Assembly: GCA_913009315.1 (NCBI GenBank)
Contig: CAJVZA010000011.1
Span: 1-37,185, forward strand
Reading direction: 5' to 3'
DNA from: an uncultured Hippea sp.
Lineage (GTDB): Bacteria; Campylobacterota_A; Desulfurellia; JAADFJ01
Length of the DNA stretch: 37,185 nucleotides
Made by a program: the position numbers and the translations under genes. Within the stretch, counting starts at the first letter, position 1. Each line of letters starts with the position of its first letter. Of the stretch, positions 15,595 through 24,325 are shown piece after piece. The notes under the pieces were generated by a model. It worked only from the letters and a program-made list of their open reading frames with translations. It had not been told where the DNA came from and did not search any database.

Positions 15595-16872
15595 ATGGCA
15601 TACGGAGTGTTGGATAACTACAATCCAAAGAGATTACCGCTCCCCGAAGACGGTGAAGGGATTCTTGTAAAGGGACCGAGAAAAATAGATGTTCCGGATA
15701 ATCCCATCATCCCTTTCATTGAGGGAGATGGAGTAGGACCGGATATATGGAAGGCTACATACCAGGTTATTGATGCAGCCGTTAAAAAGGCTTACGGTTC
15801 TAAGCGAAAGATCTCATGGTATGAGGTTTACGCCGGACAAAAATGTTTCGACAAATTCGGCAAATGGCTTATACAGGACACTCTTGATGCCTTCAGTCAT
15901 TACATTGTGGGCATAAAAGGACCGCTGACAACACCGATAGGCGGGGGATTCAGAAGTCTTAATGTCACGCTAAGACAAATTCTTGATCTTTATGCCTGCA
16001 TAAGACCGGTGAAATATTATGAAGGTGTGCCGAGCCCAATGAAAGAACCGCACAAGATTGATATGGTGATCTACAGAGAAAACACAGAAGATGTTTACGC
16101 CGGTATCGAATGGAAAATGGGAACTCCCGCTGCAAGAAAACTTATTGATTTTCTTAACAACGAGATGGAGAATGAAACTCACAGAAAGATTTCTTTTGAT
16201 TCAGGCATAGGCATAAAACCGATAAGCGAATTTGCATCAAAGCGTATAATGGAACATGCGATCTGGTATGCATCAAAATTCGGAAGAAAAAGTATATCCA
16301 TAATGCATAAAGGAAATATTATGAAATATACTGAGGGTGCTTTTAAAAACTGGTGTTATGAAGCTGCGGCTGCGCATCCGGATCTATGCATAACCGAAGA
16401 AGCGTTATATTCGCAATATGCCGGAAAACTGCCTGAAGGAAAAATTCTCATAAAAGACAGAATCGCCGACAGTATGTTTCAGCAGATACACACAAGACCC
16501 GATGAATACGATATGATAGTAACACCAAATTTAAATGGAGACTTCATTTCCGATGCAGCCGTCTCACTGGTTGGAGGTTTGGGCATAGGGCCCGGATCAA
16601 ATATCGGTGATGTTGTAGGAATTTTTGAGGCAACTCATGGAACTGCTCCAAAATACGCAAATATGGATAAGATAAATCCCGGATCTTTAATATTATCCGG
16701 CGCTATGATGCTTGATTATATGGAATGGACAGAGGCTGCTGAATTAATCAGAAGTGGACTAATTAAGGCAATAGCCAATAAAACGGTCACCTACGATTTT
16801 GCCCGCCAAATGCCCGGGTCAACAGAAATCAAATGTTCTGAGTTCGGCAAAAAAATTGTTGATAATATGTAG
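15595..16872 (+). CDS. icd: NADP-dependent isocitrate dehydrogenase
   Basis: Converts isocitrate to 2-oxoglutarate, or the reverse when the cycle runs reductively. 425 residues from the ATG at 15595. GGAGG at 15585-15589 lies within the possible TTG-initiated extension (15583) and decides for the ATG. Substrate residues are S121, N123, R127, R137, R161, Y168 and K239. The NADP-specificity set of the E. coli enzyme is present: K353-Y354 in HGTAPKYAN, and Y400 with R404 in TYDFARQM. S121 is the equivalent of the serine phosphorylated by AceK in enterobacteria; no aceK is seen. It is followed directly by kor genes, which use or produce 2-oxoglutarate. Confidence 0.95.
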   Translation: MAYGVLDNYNPKRLPLPEDGEGILVKGPRKIDVPDNPIIPFIEGDGVGPDIWKATYQVIDAAVKKAYGSKRKISWYEVYAGQKCFDKFGKWLIQDTLDAFSHYIVGIKGPLTTPIGGGFRSLNVTLRQILDLYACIRPVKYYEGVPSPMKEPHKIDMVIYRENTEDVYAGIEWKMGTPAARKLIDFLNNEMENETHRKISFDSGIGIKPISEFASKRIMEHAIWYASKFGRKSISIMHKGNIMKYTEGAFKNWCYEAAAAHPDLCITEEALYSQYAGKLPEGKILIKDRIADSMFQQIHTRPDEYDMIVTPNLNGDFISDAAVSLVGGLGIGPGSNIGDVVGIFEATHGTAPKYANMDKINPGSLILSGAMMLDYMEWTEAAELIRSGLIKAIANKTVTYDFARQMPGSTEIKCSEFGKKIVDNM

Positions 16873-16881
16873 GAGTTTTAG

Positions 16882-17160
16882 ATGAGTGAGCCCTTGAAAA
16901 AGCCTCCGGTAAGGATAGATCTTTATCTTTGCAAAGGATGCTCTTTGTGTGTTGTTGTATGCCCAACGAATGTTCTTGAAATGGTCGACAACCCATCAGT
17001 ATGGTACGGAACCGTTGCAGAGGTAAAAAGGCCGGAGGATTGCATACGTTGTTTTCAATGCGAGAATGCATGTCCCGACTTTTCAATTCGTGTTGTCGAT
17101 AGAGGAATCGAGCTGACTTTCGAAAATAGCAGCGGAACCGAAATTACAAAATCAAAATAG
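16882..17160 (+). CDS. korD: 2-oxoglutarate:ferredoxin oxidoreductase ferredoxin-like delta subunit
   Basis: A 92-residue protein with two [4Fe-4S] motifs, C17-x2-C20-x2-C23-x3-C27 and C54-x2-C57-x2-C60-x3-C64. It carries electrons between the thiamine-diphosphate subunit and external ferredoxin. Its place as first kor gene, 9 bases after icd and 11 before korA, matches the four-subunit KGOR/OGOR arrangement. AGGAG sits next to the icd stop. Confidence 0.9.
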   Translation: MSEPLKKPPVRIDLYLCKGCSLCVVVCPTNVLEMVDNPSVWYGTVAEVKRPEDCIRCFQCENACPDFSIRVVDRGIELTFENSSGTEITKSK

Positions 17161-17171
17161 GAGAAACTTTA

Positions 17172-18365
17172 ATGAAAAGAGCTGTTGTTGCCAATGGCAA
17201 CGAAATGGTTGTTGAAGGAGCAATTGATGCCGGTTGTCGTTTTTTTGCCGGTTATCCTATTACTCCATCCTCAGAGGTTGCGGAGGGAATGGCAAGAAAA
17301 CTTCCCAAGCTGGGAGGCGTATTTCTTCAGATGGAAGATGAGATTGCCAGTATAGCCTGTGCTATTGGAGGATCCCTGGGAGGAGAGAAAACTATGACAG
17401 CGAGCTCAGGACCGGGAATCTCCTTAAAACAGGAGGGAGTTGGTCTTGCCTGTATCGCCGAAATTCCGCTTGTAATTATAAACGCAATGAGGGGAGGGCC
17501 AAGTACCGGACTTCCTACTAGAATAGCACAGTCGGACATAATGCAGGCAAGATGGGGAACACATGGAGATCATCCTGCCGTAGCATTATGCCCCGGATCT
17601 GTTGCAGAATGCTATACCGAAACAATAAGAGCCTTTAATATTGCTGAAGAATTGCGAACTCCTGTATACGTTTTGAGTGATGCGTTTCTCGCTCATCTGT
17701 CCACAAAGGTAGAGTTGCCGGGAAAAGAAGAATTAAAGATTGCAAACAGATTAAGACCTACTGTCAAGCCTGAAGAGTATTACCCTTATGATACCCGGTT
17801 TGGAGATATACCTCCGCTTGCTGATTATTTCAGCGGATATAGGTTCCATGTTACAGGGCTGAACCATGACAAAACCGGATTTCCAAACATAGATCCGGTA
17901 CTTCAGGAATCGGAAGAAGAAAGACTCATAAACAAAGTTCTGAAACGTCAGGAAGCGATCAGTACATACGAAAACTATAAACTTGAAGATGCCCAAATTG
18001 TGGTTGTTGCATACGGAAGCAATGCTTCGGGTGCAAAAGAGGCTGTTGATGCAGCAAGAGAGTCCGGAATCAAGGTGGGGCTTTTCAGACCGATTACAGT
18101 GTGGCCGTTTCCTTCGATTCCATTCCAGGAGGTTGCTGCTTCTGCAAAACAAATTATTGTAACGGAAGTAAACCTGGGACAGATAGTATATGAGATCGAG
18201 CGGATTATGCTTGGAGGCAGAGCCGTAACAGAGATAAGAAACGGCAATTTAATATTTGACACGAGACATCCGAGAAGCAGCGCAGAACTTTCTACGGTGC
18301 TGCAGGCAAACGGTACACCCATAAGACCGAACCAGATACTCTCTCAAATTAAGGAGGTAGCGTAA
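17172..18365 (+). CDS. korA: 2-oxoglutarate:ferredoxin oxidoreductase alpha subunit
   Basis: Alpha subunit (397 residues) of the 2-oxoacid:acceptor oxidoreductase that interconverts 2-oxoglutarate plus CoA with succinyl-CoA plus CO2. Family motifs are YPITPSSE (28-35), MEDEIASI, GGPSTGLPT and GTHGDHPA. The C-terminal domain II region has VVVAYGSNASGA and LFRPITVWPFP. Specificity for 2-oxoglutarate rather than pyruvate or branched-chain oxoacids is supported by the adjacent icd, not by a unique residue read here. It overlaps korB by one base. Confidence 0.92.
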   Translation: MKRAVVANGNEMVVEGAIDAGCRFFAGYPITPSSEVAEGMARKLPKLGGVFLQMEDEIASIACAIGGSLGGEKTMTASSGPGISLKQEGVGLACIAEIPLVIINAMRGGPSTGLPTRIAQSDIMQARWGTHGDHPAVALCPGSVAECYTETIRAFNIAEELRTPVYVLSDAFLAHLSTKVELPGKEELKIANRLRPTVKPEEYYPYDTRFGDIPPLADYFSGYRFHVTGLNHDKTGFPNIDPVLQESEEERLINKVLKRQEAISTYENYKLEDAQIVVVAYGSNASGAKEAVDAARESGIKVGLFRPITVWPFPSIPFQEVAASAKQIIVTEVNLGQIVYEIERIMLGGRAVTEIRNGNLIFDTRHPRSSAELSTVLQANGTPIRPNQILSQIKEVA

Positions 18366-19198
18366 TGTCTGTAGAATATGAAAACTACCTGAGAATGAAC
18401 AAATTTCCTCACTACTGGTGTCCGGGGTGCGGAAACGGAGTTGTACTGAAAGCATTTATTCAGGCGGTCGATGAGCTTGGATGGAAAAACAACGATATCG
18501 GTATGGTGACCGGCATCGGATGCTCAAGCAGAGCTTCCGGCTATGTTGATTTCAATACGATGCATACCATACATGGCAGAGCACTTGCGGTTGCAACCGG
18601 AATAAAGATGTCAAATCCAAGTAAACATGTTGTTGTTTTTGCCGGAGACGGAGACGCTTCCGCTATCGGCGGAAATCATCTTATTCACGCATGCAGAAGG
18701 AATATCGACATAACTCTCATCATAATAAACAACTGGATATACGGAATGACCGGCGGACAATATTCACCTACAACACCCACCGGAACCATTGCTACGACTA
18801 TGCCTTACGGAAATGCCGATCCCGATTTTGATCTTGCCAGCTTGACTATTGGAGCCGGAGCGACATTTGTGGCAAGAAGCAGTGTAGCAGATCCGATAAT
18901 ACTGAAAAATTATATCAAAAAGGCACTTACTCATAAAGGTTTCAGTGTCATTGATGCGTTTTCGAACTGCCACATTCAATGGGGCAGAAAAAATAAATTT
19001 GGAGATCCGGTAAAACTTGTTGAACATATAAAATCTGTTACTGTGTCTGCAGCGAAAGCAAAAAAAATGAGCCCGGAAGAGTTAAAAAACCTATTTGTAA
19101 CAGGTGTTCTTTATGAAGATAAAGATAAAAAAGAATACACGGAAAGCTACTTCGATATGGTTAAGCGAGCTCAGTCGCAAACAAAGGGAGGGCGATAA
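18365..19198 (+). CDS. korB: 2-oxoglutarate:ferredoxin oxidoreductase beta subunit (ThDP-binding)
   Basis: 277 residues. Binds thiamine diphosphate and a proximal [4Fe-4S] cluster. CPGCG (19-23) and C53 (in IGCSSR) give cluster cysteines. The ThDP/Mg signature runs from GDGDA (94-98) to NNWIYGMTGGQ (122-132). TIHGRALAVATGIK is also typical. The start is TAATG-coupled to korA. A GGGAGGG near its 3' end serves korC. Confidence 0.92.
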   Translation: MSVEYENYLRMNKFPHYWCPGCGNGVVLKAFIQAVDELGWKNNDIGMVTGIGCSSRASGYVDFNTMHTIHGRALAVATGIKMSNPSKHVVVFAGDGDASAIGGNHLIHACRRNIDITLIIINNWIYGMTGGQYSPTTPTGTIATTMPYGNADPDFDLASLTIGAGATFVARSSVADPIILKNYIKKALTHKGFSVIDAFSNCHIQWGRKNKFGDPVKLVEHIKSVTVSAAKAKKMSPEELKNLFVTGVLYEDKDKKEYTESYFDMVKRAQSQTKGGR

Positions 19199-19199
19199 G

Positions 19200-19736
19200 A
19201 TGCGCTATGAACTAAGATTTTCCGGCGTAGGCGGTCAGGGAAATATGCTGGCAGGGATGATTCTGGCTGAGGCTGCCATCTATTTTGAAAATAAGCATGC
19301 ATCTTATGTTCCTACATATACCTCTCAGGTTAGAGGCGGTCCCACAAAAGCCGATATTATAATAAGCGACAATACAATTCTTTACTTAGAGGCAAACAGT
19401 ATTGACTATTTTATGGCTATCCATCCCAGGACATACGACATGTATAAATCCGACAGCAAACCGGGCAGTATAATCGTTGTCGATATGCATATGGTTCAAG
19501 TGCCGGATGAAGACAAAAAGAAATTCAAAGTATATGAGCTGCCGATTGTCGAAACGGCTCGCAACAAGGTGGGCAATGTTATTACGGCAAACATAGTAAG
19601 TCTCGGAGTGACTGCCAAATTAGCAAATATAATTTCACCTGAAAGTTTATTTAAAGCTATAGAAAGACGCGTTCCTCCAAAATTTTTAGACCTCAACGAA
19701 AAAGCGTTCGAAATAGGTATGTCATTGGTAAAATAA
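19200..19736 (+). CDS. korC: 2-oxoglutarate:ferredoxin oxidoreductase gamma subunit
   Basis: 178 residues. The gamma domain of 2-oxoacid:ferredoxin oxidoreductases begins RFSGVGGQGN, with GVGGQG at 9-14, and contains the conserved SQVRGGPTKADIIIS stretch. The ATG at 19200 is chosen over an upstream in-frame start at 19104 because GGGAGGG (19186-19192) stands 7 bases before it, and the extension would be a basic, unrelated stretch lying inside korB. It completes korDABC. A hairpin (19745-19778) follows. Confidence 0.92.
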   Translation: MRYELRFSGVGGQGNMLAGMILAEAAIYFENKHASYVPTYTSQVRGGPTKADIIISDNTILYLEANSIDYFMAIHPRTYDMYKSDSKPGSIIVVDMHMVQVPDEDKKKFKVYELPIVETARNKVGNVITANIVSLGVTAKLANIISPESLFKAIERRVPPKFLDLNEKAFEIGMSLVK

Positions 19737-19744
19737 AGATAATT

Positions 19745-19778
19745 TGTAAAAGCCGGGCAGCAAAACACGGCTTTTACA
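19745..19778 (+). terminator. Hairpin after korC
   Basis: An 11-bp stem (TGTAAAAGCCG at 19745-19755 with CGGCTTTTACA at 19768-19778) has a 12-base loop. There is no clear T-run after it, so termination would be weak or factor-assisted; it may instead protect the kor transcript 3' end. Confidence 0.45.
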
Positions 19779-19830
19779 TTCACAAACCGAAACTCCGTTT
19801 AATCTATTATAACGAAACAATGGAACTCTA

Positions 19831-20439
19831 TTGATAAGTGCCATACATTCATTAATTGAATTACTTCTCCCATATGGATATATCGGTATCTTTTTTATGA
19901 TGTTTTTAGAAAGCAGTTTTGTACCGTTTCCAAGCGAACTTGTTATGCCTCCCGCAGGATTTCTGTCAGCATCAGGACAACTTAATCTGGAATTATCGAT
20001 CATATCAGGCACAGCAGGGTCTATTGCGGGGGCTTTATTTAACTATGCGATTTCCATAAAATTAGGAAGGCCGTTTTTAATTAAATACGGCCGTTATGTC
20101 GGTTTCAAGACTGAACATCTTGTCAGATCCGAAAAATTCTTTGATAAATATGGCAGTATAGGAACATTTATAGGCAGACTGCTTCCTGTTATAAGACAAT
20201 ATATCTCTATTCCGGCAGGAATATCAAAGATGAATTTGACAAAGTTTATTATAGCAACGGGTCTTGGAGCCGGACTATGGGTAAGCGTTCTTGCGCTATT
20301 GGGTTATATTCTGCAATCGAAATGGAACACTGTAGTAACTAATATTAATACAATATTAATTACAATAGTACTGCTTCTTTCTGCTGCATCGGTTGTATAT
20401 TTATTGATTCGGCGACACAACAACAGGGAAAAAAGATGA
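19831..20439 (+). CDS. DedA-family membrane protein
   Basis: 202-residue integral membrane protein of the DedA/SNARE-associated (VTT) family; members act in lipid carrier recycling and envelope homeostasis. Signature residues are [12 protein letters not shown] (25-36) and [16 protein letters not shown] (115-130), with membrane helices near 15-35, 52-72, 135-160 and 172-194. The start is a TTG with only weak Shine-Dalgarno support; a nearby ATG at 19820 is out of frame. The stop overlaps the folE2 start by 4 bases. Substrate assignment (undecaprenyl phosphate or phosphatidylethanolamine flipping) cannot be made from sequence alone. Confidence 0.85.
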   Translation: MISAIHSLIELLLPYGYIGIFFMMFLESSFVPFPSELVMPPAGFLSASGQLNLELSIISGTAGSIAGALFNYAISIKLGRPFLIKYGRYVGFKTEHLVRSEKFFDKYGSIGTFIGRLLPVIRQYISIPAGISKMNLTKFIIATGLGAGLWVSVLALLGYILQSKWNTVVTNINTILITIVLLLSAASVVYLLIRRHNNREKR

Positions 20440-21215
20440 TGGAAGATATGCAGAGCAGACCGGACACGAGAAATATAAAAATAGATCAGGTGGGTATAAG
20501 AGGAATTAGATACCCTATTACACTTCTGGACAAGCGAAACAGCACTCAGCATTCAATAGCATCTATCAATATGTACATATCCCTGCCTGAAGCATTTAAA
20601 GGCACCCATATGAGCCGCTTTCTTGAGATACTCAATGAATGTCACAACGATATCAGTCACCGGAAAATTGTTGAAATGCTGAAAAAAATAAGAGAAAGGC
20701 TTTCGGCAAAAGAGGCATATATAGAACTGTTCTTTCCTTATTTCCTTGAAAAATCGGCACCCGTGTCAGGACAAAAATCGCTTATGAGTTATGATTGTGC
20801 CGTTATCGCCAAAAGCAACAAAAATACAAAAATTGATATTCAGGTGAAGGTACCGGTCACAACACTGTGTCCATGCTCCAAAGCAATAAGCGATAATGGA
20901 GCGCACAATCAAAGAGGTTTTATAACAATCAGAGTTTCTCTTGACAAATTCGTATGGATAGAAGATCTGATCAGGATTGCAGAGCAGTCCGCAAGCTGCT
21001 CAATCTGGCCGCTCTTAAAACGACCGGATGAAAAATATGTAACCGATAAAGCATACAACAATCCAATGTTTGTCGAAGATATTGTCAGGGATATTGCAAA
21101 ATCGTTAAGCGACGACAAACGTATAAGTTCATTTAAAATCGAAGTAGAAAACATGGAGAGCATACATACTCATAATGCATATGCATTAATCAAAAAAGGA
21201 GAGCTCATCAGTTAA
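20436..21215 (+). CDS. folE2: GTP cyclohydrolase FolE2 (type IB)
   Basis: Makes 7,8-dihydroneopterin triphosphate from GTP, the entry to folate and to queuosine-type products. 259 residues, the COG1469 family. Motifs are the metal/catalytic cysteines in [11 protein letters not shown] (143-152, C145/C147), AHNQRG (156-161), a Glu in [15 protein letters not shown] (196-210) and [10 protein letters not shown] (241-250). FolE2 can use Mn and replaces Zn-dependent FolE1 in many bacteria. The double ATG at 20436/20439 leaves a one-codon ambiguity. Its 3' end overlaps the opposite-strand cysS stop codon. Confidence 0.93.
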   Translation: MMEDMQSRPDTRNIKIDQVGIRGIRYPITLLDKRNSTQHSIASINMYISLPEAFKGTHMSRFLEILNECHNDISHRKIVEMLKKIRERLSAKEAYIELFFPYFLEKSAPVSGQKSLMSYDCAVIAKSNKNTKIDIQVKVPVTTLCPCSKAISDNGAHNQRGFITIRVSLDKFVWIEDLIRIAEQSASCSIWPLLKRPDEKYVTDKAYNNPMFVEDIVRDIAKSLSDDKRISSFKIEVENMESIHTHNAYALIKKGELIS

Positions 21216-22645
21216 TTAATAGATTTCCACTTTGTTCCGGTTGCCGTATCTTCCAATATAATTCCTTTATCCGATAAAAGTTTTCTTATTCTATCCGCCT
21301 CTTTGAAATTTTTCTCTTTTCGGGCATCATCCCTTTTTTTTATCATAGTTTCTATCTCTTTTTCTTTGCTAACTGTACCTGTCTTTGGATCTGAATTGAC
21401 AGGGGCATTAATCGTATTGTGAAACCAAACGGACGGACTCATCTGCAAAATGCCCAATACATCGGAGCAAAACTTTACTATTCTGTCAAAACATTGCTTA
21501 TCAGTCTTACTAAATTTACCCTCTTCCATCAAGCTGTTTGCTTCTCTTGACAAATCAAAAAGCAGTCCCAGGGCAGCAGGAGTATTAAGATCATCCGAAA
21601 TTTTTTCTACAATATTCTCAACATTTATGCTCAAATGACAATTTTCTCCGATATCTGCATGGTATTCGTTTATTCTTTCCAATGTTCCATATAATCTGTC
21701 CAATGCTCTTCTACCCTTTTTTACATCATCCCAGTTGAATTTGAGAGGTGATCTGTATTTTGTAGTAATAAGAAAATAACGCAGCTGTTCTGCCGGAATC
21801 AGTTTTAGAATATCTTTAATTGTCCAAAAATTCTTCAGAGATTTGCTCATCTTTTCGCCGCCGGTCACAACAAATCCATTATGTACCCAAAATCTGCAAA
21901 ACGGTTTCCCTGTGGCAGCCTCACTTTGAGCAATTTCATTTTCATGGTGAGGAAAAATAAGATCTTCTCCTCCGCCATGTATATCAAACGTAGGTCCCAA
22001 TAGAGATGTTGACATAGCGGAGCATTCTATATGCCAGCCGGGCCTTCCTTCTCCCCAGGGACTTTGCCATTTCGGTTCTCCCGGTTTAGATTTTTTCCAA
22101 AGAACAAAATCCAGAGGGTGATGCTTTTTTTTATTGATTTCAACGCGGCTTCCGGCCTCAAGTTCGACTATATTTTTGCCTGAAAGTTTTCCGTACGATT
22201 TGAATTTCTTTATGTCGAAAAAGAGATCCCCGTCGACACTGTATGCAAAACCTTTATCCTCGAGAGTTCTGCACATCTGAACTATTTGGCCGATCATATC
22301 CGTAGCCCTCGGTGAATAGGTAGGTGCTTTTATAGAAAGTGATTCGGCATCTTCATCATAACTTTTTATGTATCTTTCAGCTATCTGTTCGGTTTTTATA
22401 CCTTCCTGACTTGCTTTCTTTATTATCTTGTCATCAATATCGGTAAAATTTTTTACAAAAGTTACCTCATACCCAAGATATTCCAGCAACCTTCTCAGAA
22501 CATCAAACACGACTGCACTTCTTGCATGACCAATGTGGCAATCGTCATACACGGTCACGCCGCAGACATACATACGTACTCTTTTTTTATCGATAGGATA
22601 GAATTTTTCCTTTTTACGCGTTAAATCGTTATACAAACTGAGCAA
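21212..22645 (-). CDS. cysS: Cysteinyl-tRNA synthetase
   Basis: Class I synthetase charging tRNA-Cys, 477 residues. It has HIGH (37-40), Zn ligand C28 and the others in GWHIECSAMS and HHENEIAQSEAA, KMSKS in GGEKMSKSLKNF, and the anticodon-binding helical tail. The start is TTG at 22645: AAAGAGG stands six bases upstream on the minus strand and no in-frame ATG fits better. It is last in a minus-strand run (GAF protein, DUF502, LysM, cysS) and overlaps folE2 tail-to-tail by 4 bases, with both stops inside TTAATTAA. Confidence 0.95.
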   Translation of the reverse strand: MLSLYNDLTRKKEKFYPIDKKRVRMYVCGVTVYDDCHIGHARSAVVFDVLRRLLEYLGYEVTFVKNFTDIDDKIIKKASQEGIKTEQIAERYIKSYDEDAESLSIKAPTYSPRATDMIGQIVQMCRTLEDKGFAYSVDGDLFFDIKKFKSYGKLSGKNIVELEAGSRVEINKKKHHPLDFVLWKKSKPGEPKWQSPWGEGRPGWHIECSAMSTSLLGPTFDIHGGGEDLIFPHHENEIAQSEAATGKPFCRFWVHNGFVVTGGEKMSKSLKNFWTIKDILKLIPAEQLRYFLITTKYRSPLKFNWDDVKKGRRALDRLYGTLERINEYHADIGENCHLSINVENIVEKISDDLNTPAALGLLFDLSREANSLMEEGKFSKTDKQCFDRIVKFCSDVLGILQMSPSVWFHNTINAPVNSDPKTGTVSKEKEIETMIKKRDDARKEKNFKEADRIRKLLSDKGIILEDTATGTKWKSIN

Positions 22646-22681
22646 TTTATACCTCTTTGAAATATATAAGATTATAAAGAA

Positions 22682-23545
22682 TTAATCTGTTTTTATAAAA
22701 ACATGCGGTTCATATTCGCGAAATAGTTCGGTTATCGTAATGCCTATTATATCACCTTCCTGACTTGTAACTATCCCCGACAAAATCTTATGTCCGCTAT
22801 TTTCAGCTCTTAGAATAACAGAACTGCCCACCCTGTTTTTGCCGCCATTGATTTGTCCCCACAAAGTTGCTCCGGTAAATATCGAAAGATACCTTTTTCC
22901 AAGCAATGAAATCTTTTTAATTCCTATCGGTTTTTTATTGAGCAGAACATGTTCCCTGCTGCCTTCAATGAAATAGGTGCCGCCTCCTATTTCCTCAAAC
23001 AGTTCAGTTACAACAGCTTTTCTGTCATTTATAACCTTTGCATAACCAATAGGATCTGCAATCGTCAGATTTCCTATTTTCTCAGGCACTTTTTTAATTA
23101 GCGTTATAATCTCACCTGCTTTCAACTTTTCATACGGCTTAAGCGTCAATATCTGTCCCGAAAGCTTAAAATTTTCTTCAGCCGATACAGTACCCGCAAT
23201 CTTTTTTCTCAGAATAAACTCTGCTCGTCTAACGCTGAAATAATTGGAATGTTTTAAATTTTTTTTGCCGTTTTCCTGTATATTTTCGATAGTAATTTTT
23301 TTATCAATCAGAAGATATTCACCTGGAAATATTAGATTGGGATCATAAACTTTTCTGTTTCTGCTGTAAAGTACGGGCCATTTGCGGGAATTTTTATAAT
23401 ACCGTTTCGATATATCCCACATCGTATCATTTTTGTTTACCTTATAGTAATATCTTGTTTCAACGGCTTTAGTTTCCGAAAAAGATATTGAGAATGTTAA
23501 TGTAATGAAGCTGACCAATGAAAAAAACATCAAGAAAACTTTCAT
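22682..23545 (-). CDS. Secreted LysM-domain protein
   Basis: 287 residues with a signal peptide (about 1-23) and one LysM domain (about 34-81, YKVNKNDTMWDISKRYY through FPGEYLLI) that should bind peptidoglycan. The following 200 residues contain beta-rich segments with ADPIGYAKVI, VTELFEEIGGGTYF and GHKILSGIV that recall late assembly-type or FlgT-like folds, but no named domain is certain. A strong AAAGGAGG precedes the ATG. Probably periplasmic and wall-associated. It has its own promoter (23678-23705). Confidence 0.75.
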   Translation of the reverse strand: MKVFLMFFSLVSFITLTFSISFSETKAVETRYYYKVNKNDTMWDISKRYYKNSRKWPVLYSRNRKVYDPNLIFPGEYLLIDKKITIENIQENGKKNLKHSNYFSVRRAEFILRKKIAGTVSAEENFKLSGQILTLKPYEKLKAGEIITLIKKVPEKIGNLTIADPIGYAKVINDRKAVVTELFEEIGGGTYFIEGSREHVLLNKKPIGIKKISLLGKRYLSIFTGATLWGQINGGKNRVGSSVILRAENSGHKILSGIVTSQEGDIIGITITELFREYEPHVFIKTD

Positions 23546-23677
23546 CTCTTTTCCTCCTTTGATAAAGATACTGCGACATTGTTATATCTATCTAAATGAA
23601 ATCTCCCCATCAGTTCTCTTATTGCCGCAGCATCCGCAGCATATCAATTTTATAAAAAATATAAAACGCTGTAAATA

Positions 23678-23705
23678 AGCATAACAAAAAGCCGATTTGT
23701 GTCAA
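23678..23705 (-). promoter_or_regulatory. Promoter for the LysM-cysS pair
   Basis: On the minus strand a perfect TTGACA (23705-23700), a 16-base spacer and TATGCT (23683-23678) are present, about 130 bases before the LysM start. The long leader contains no recognised regulatory element. Confidence 0.5.
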
Positions 23706-23737
23706 GGGCATACAAACTACACAGTGCCTTACAGCAA

Positions 23738-24325
23738 CTATGAAGTATCCGAAATGCCTCCGGAGATCACAAATCGTATGCCTTCTTCAACGGAAATCGA
23801 AAGCGGAATAACCTCATTTAAGGGAACAATGAGTAAAAATCCCGATGTAGGGTTAGGCGTTGTCGGAACAAAGCAGGACAGCATTTTCTCTTCAAACCCC
23901 TCTGTAATTTTTCCCTCAAGCTCGTTTGTAACAAAGCCGATGGCAAAGCTGCCTGCTTTGGGATATTCAACCAGAACAACACGGGAAAATTTACTTTTAC
24001 CGTCTTTACTGGAAAAAGCAGAGAAAATCTGTTTAATCGGCTGATAAAGATTATGCACGAGAGGCATTTTTTTGAGAAGAGCATCCCACCATTCAAAGAA
24101 TTTTTTACCTATTACATTCTCGGCCACTACTCCTGACGCTACGACTATAACAAGCAGCGTCACAAGACCTATACCGGGTATATGAACGCCAAAAAGATAA
24201 TCAAAAAACGGAGATAAAATACTGCCTGCCGCATCAAGCAAGGCTTTCAGGATATAGAATGTCAATACCATAGGCGTTAGAATCAGAATACCGGAAAAAA
24301 AATAGTGTCTGACTTTTTTTATCAT
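23738..24325 (-). CDS. DUF502 membrane protein
   Basis: 195 residues. Two N-terminal membrane helices (about 9-32 and 47-70) are followed by a soluble domain. Conserved DUF502 stretches are MPLVHNLYQPIKQIF, PKAGSFAIGFVTNE and VPTTPNPTSGFLLIVP. Function is not established for the family. It overlaps the upstream GAF gene by 4 bases, which suggests joint expression. Confidence 0.85.
   Translation of the reverse strand: MIKKVRHYFFSGILILTPMVLTFYILKALLDAAGSILSPFFDYLFGVHIPGIGLVTLLVIVVASGVVAENVIGKKFFEWWDALLKKMPLVHNLYQPIKQIFSAFSSKDGKSKFSRVVLVEYPKAGSFAIGFVTNELEGKITEGFEEKMLSCFVPTTPNPTSGFLLIVPLNEVIPLSISVEEGIRFVISGGISDTS

Noticed and set aside
23697-24044. 115-codon plus-strand frame opposite DUF502
   Set aside because: It is antisense to a gene with conserved DUF502 segments and shows no family resemblance.
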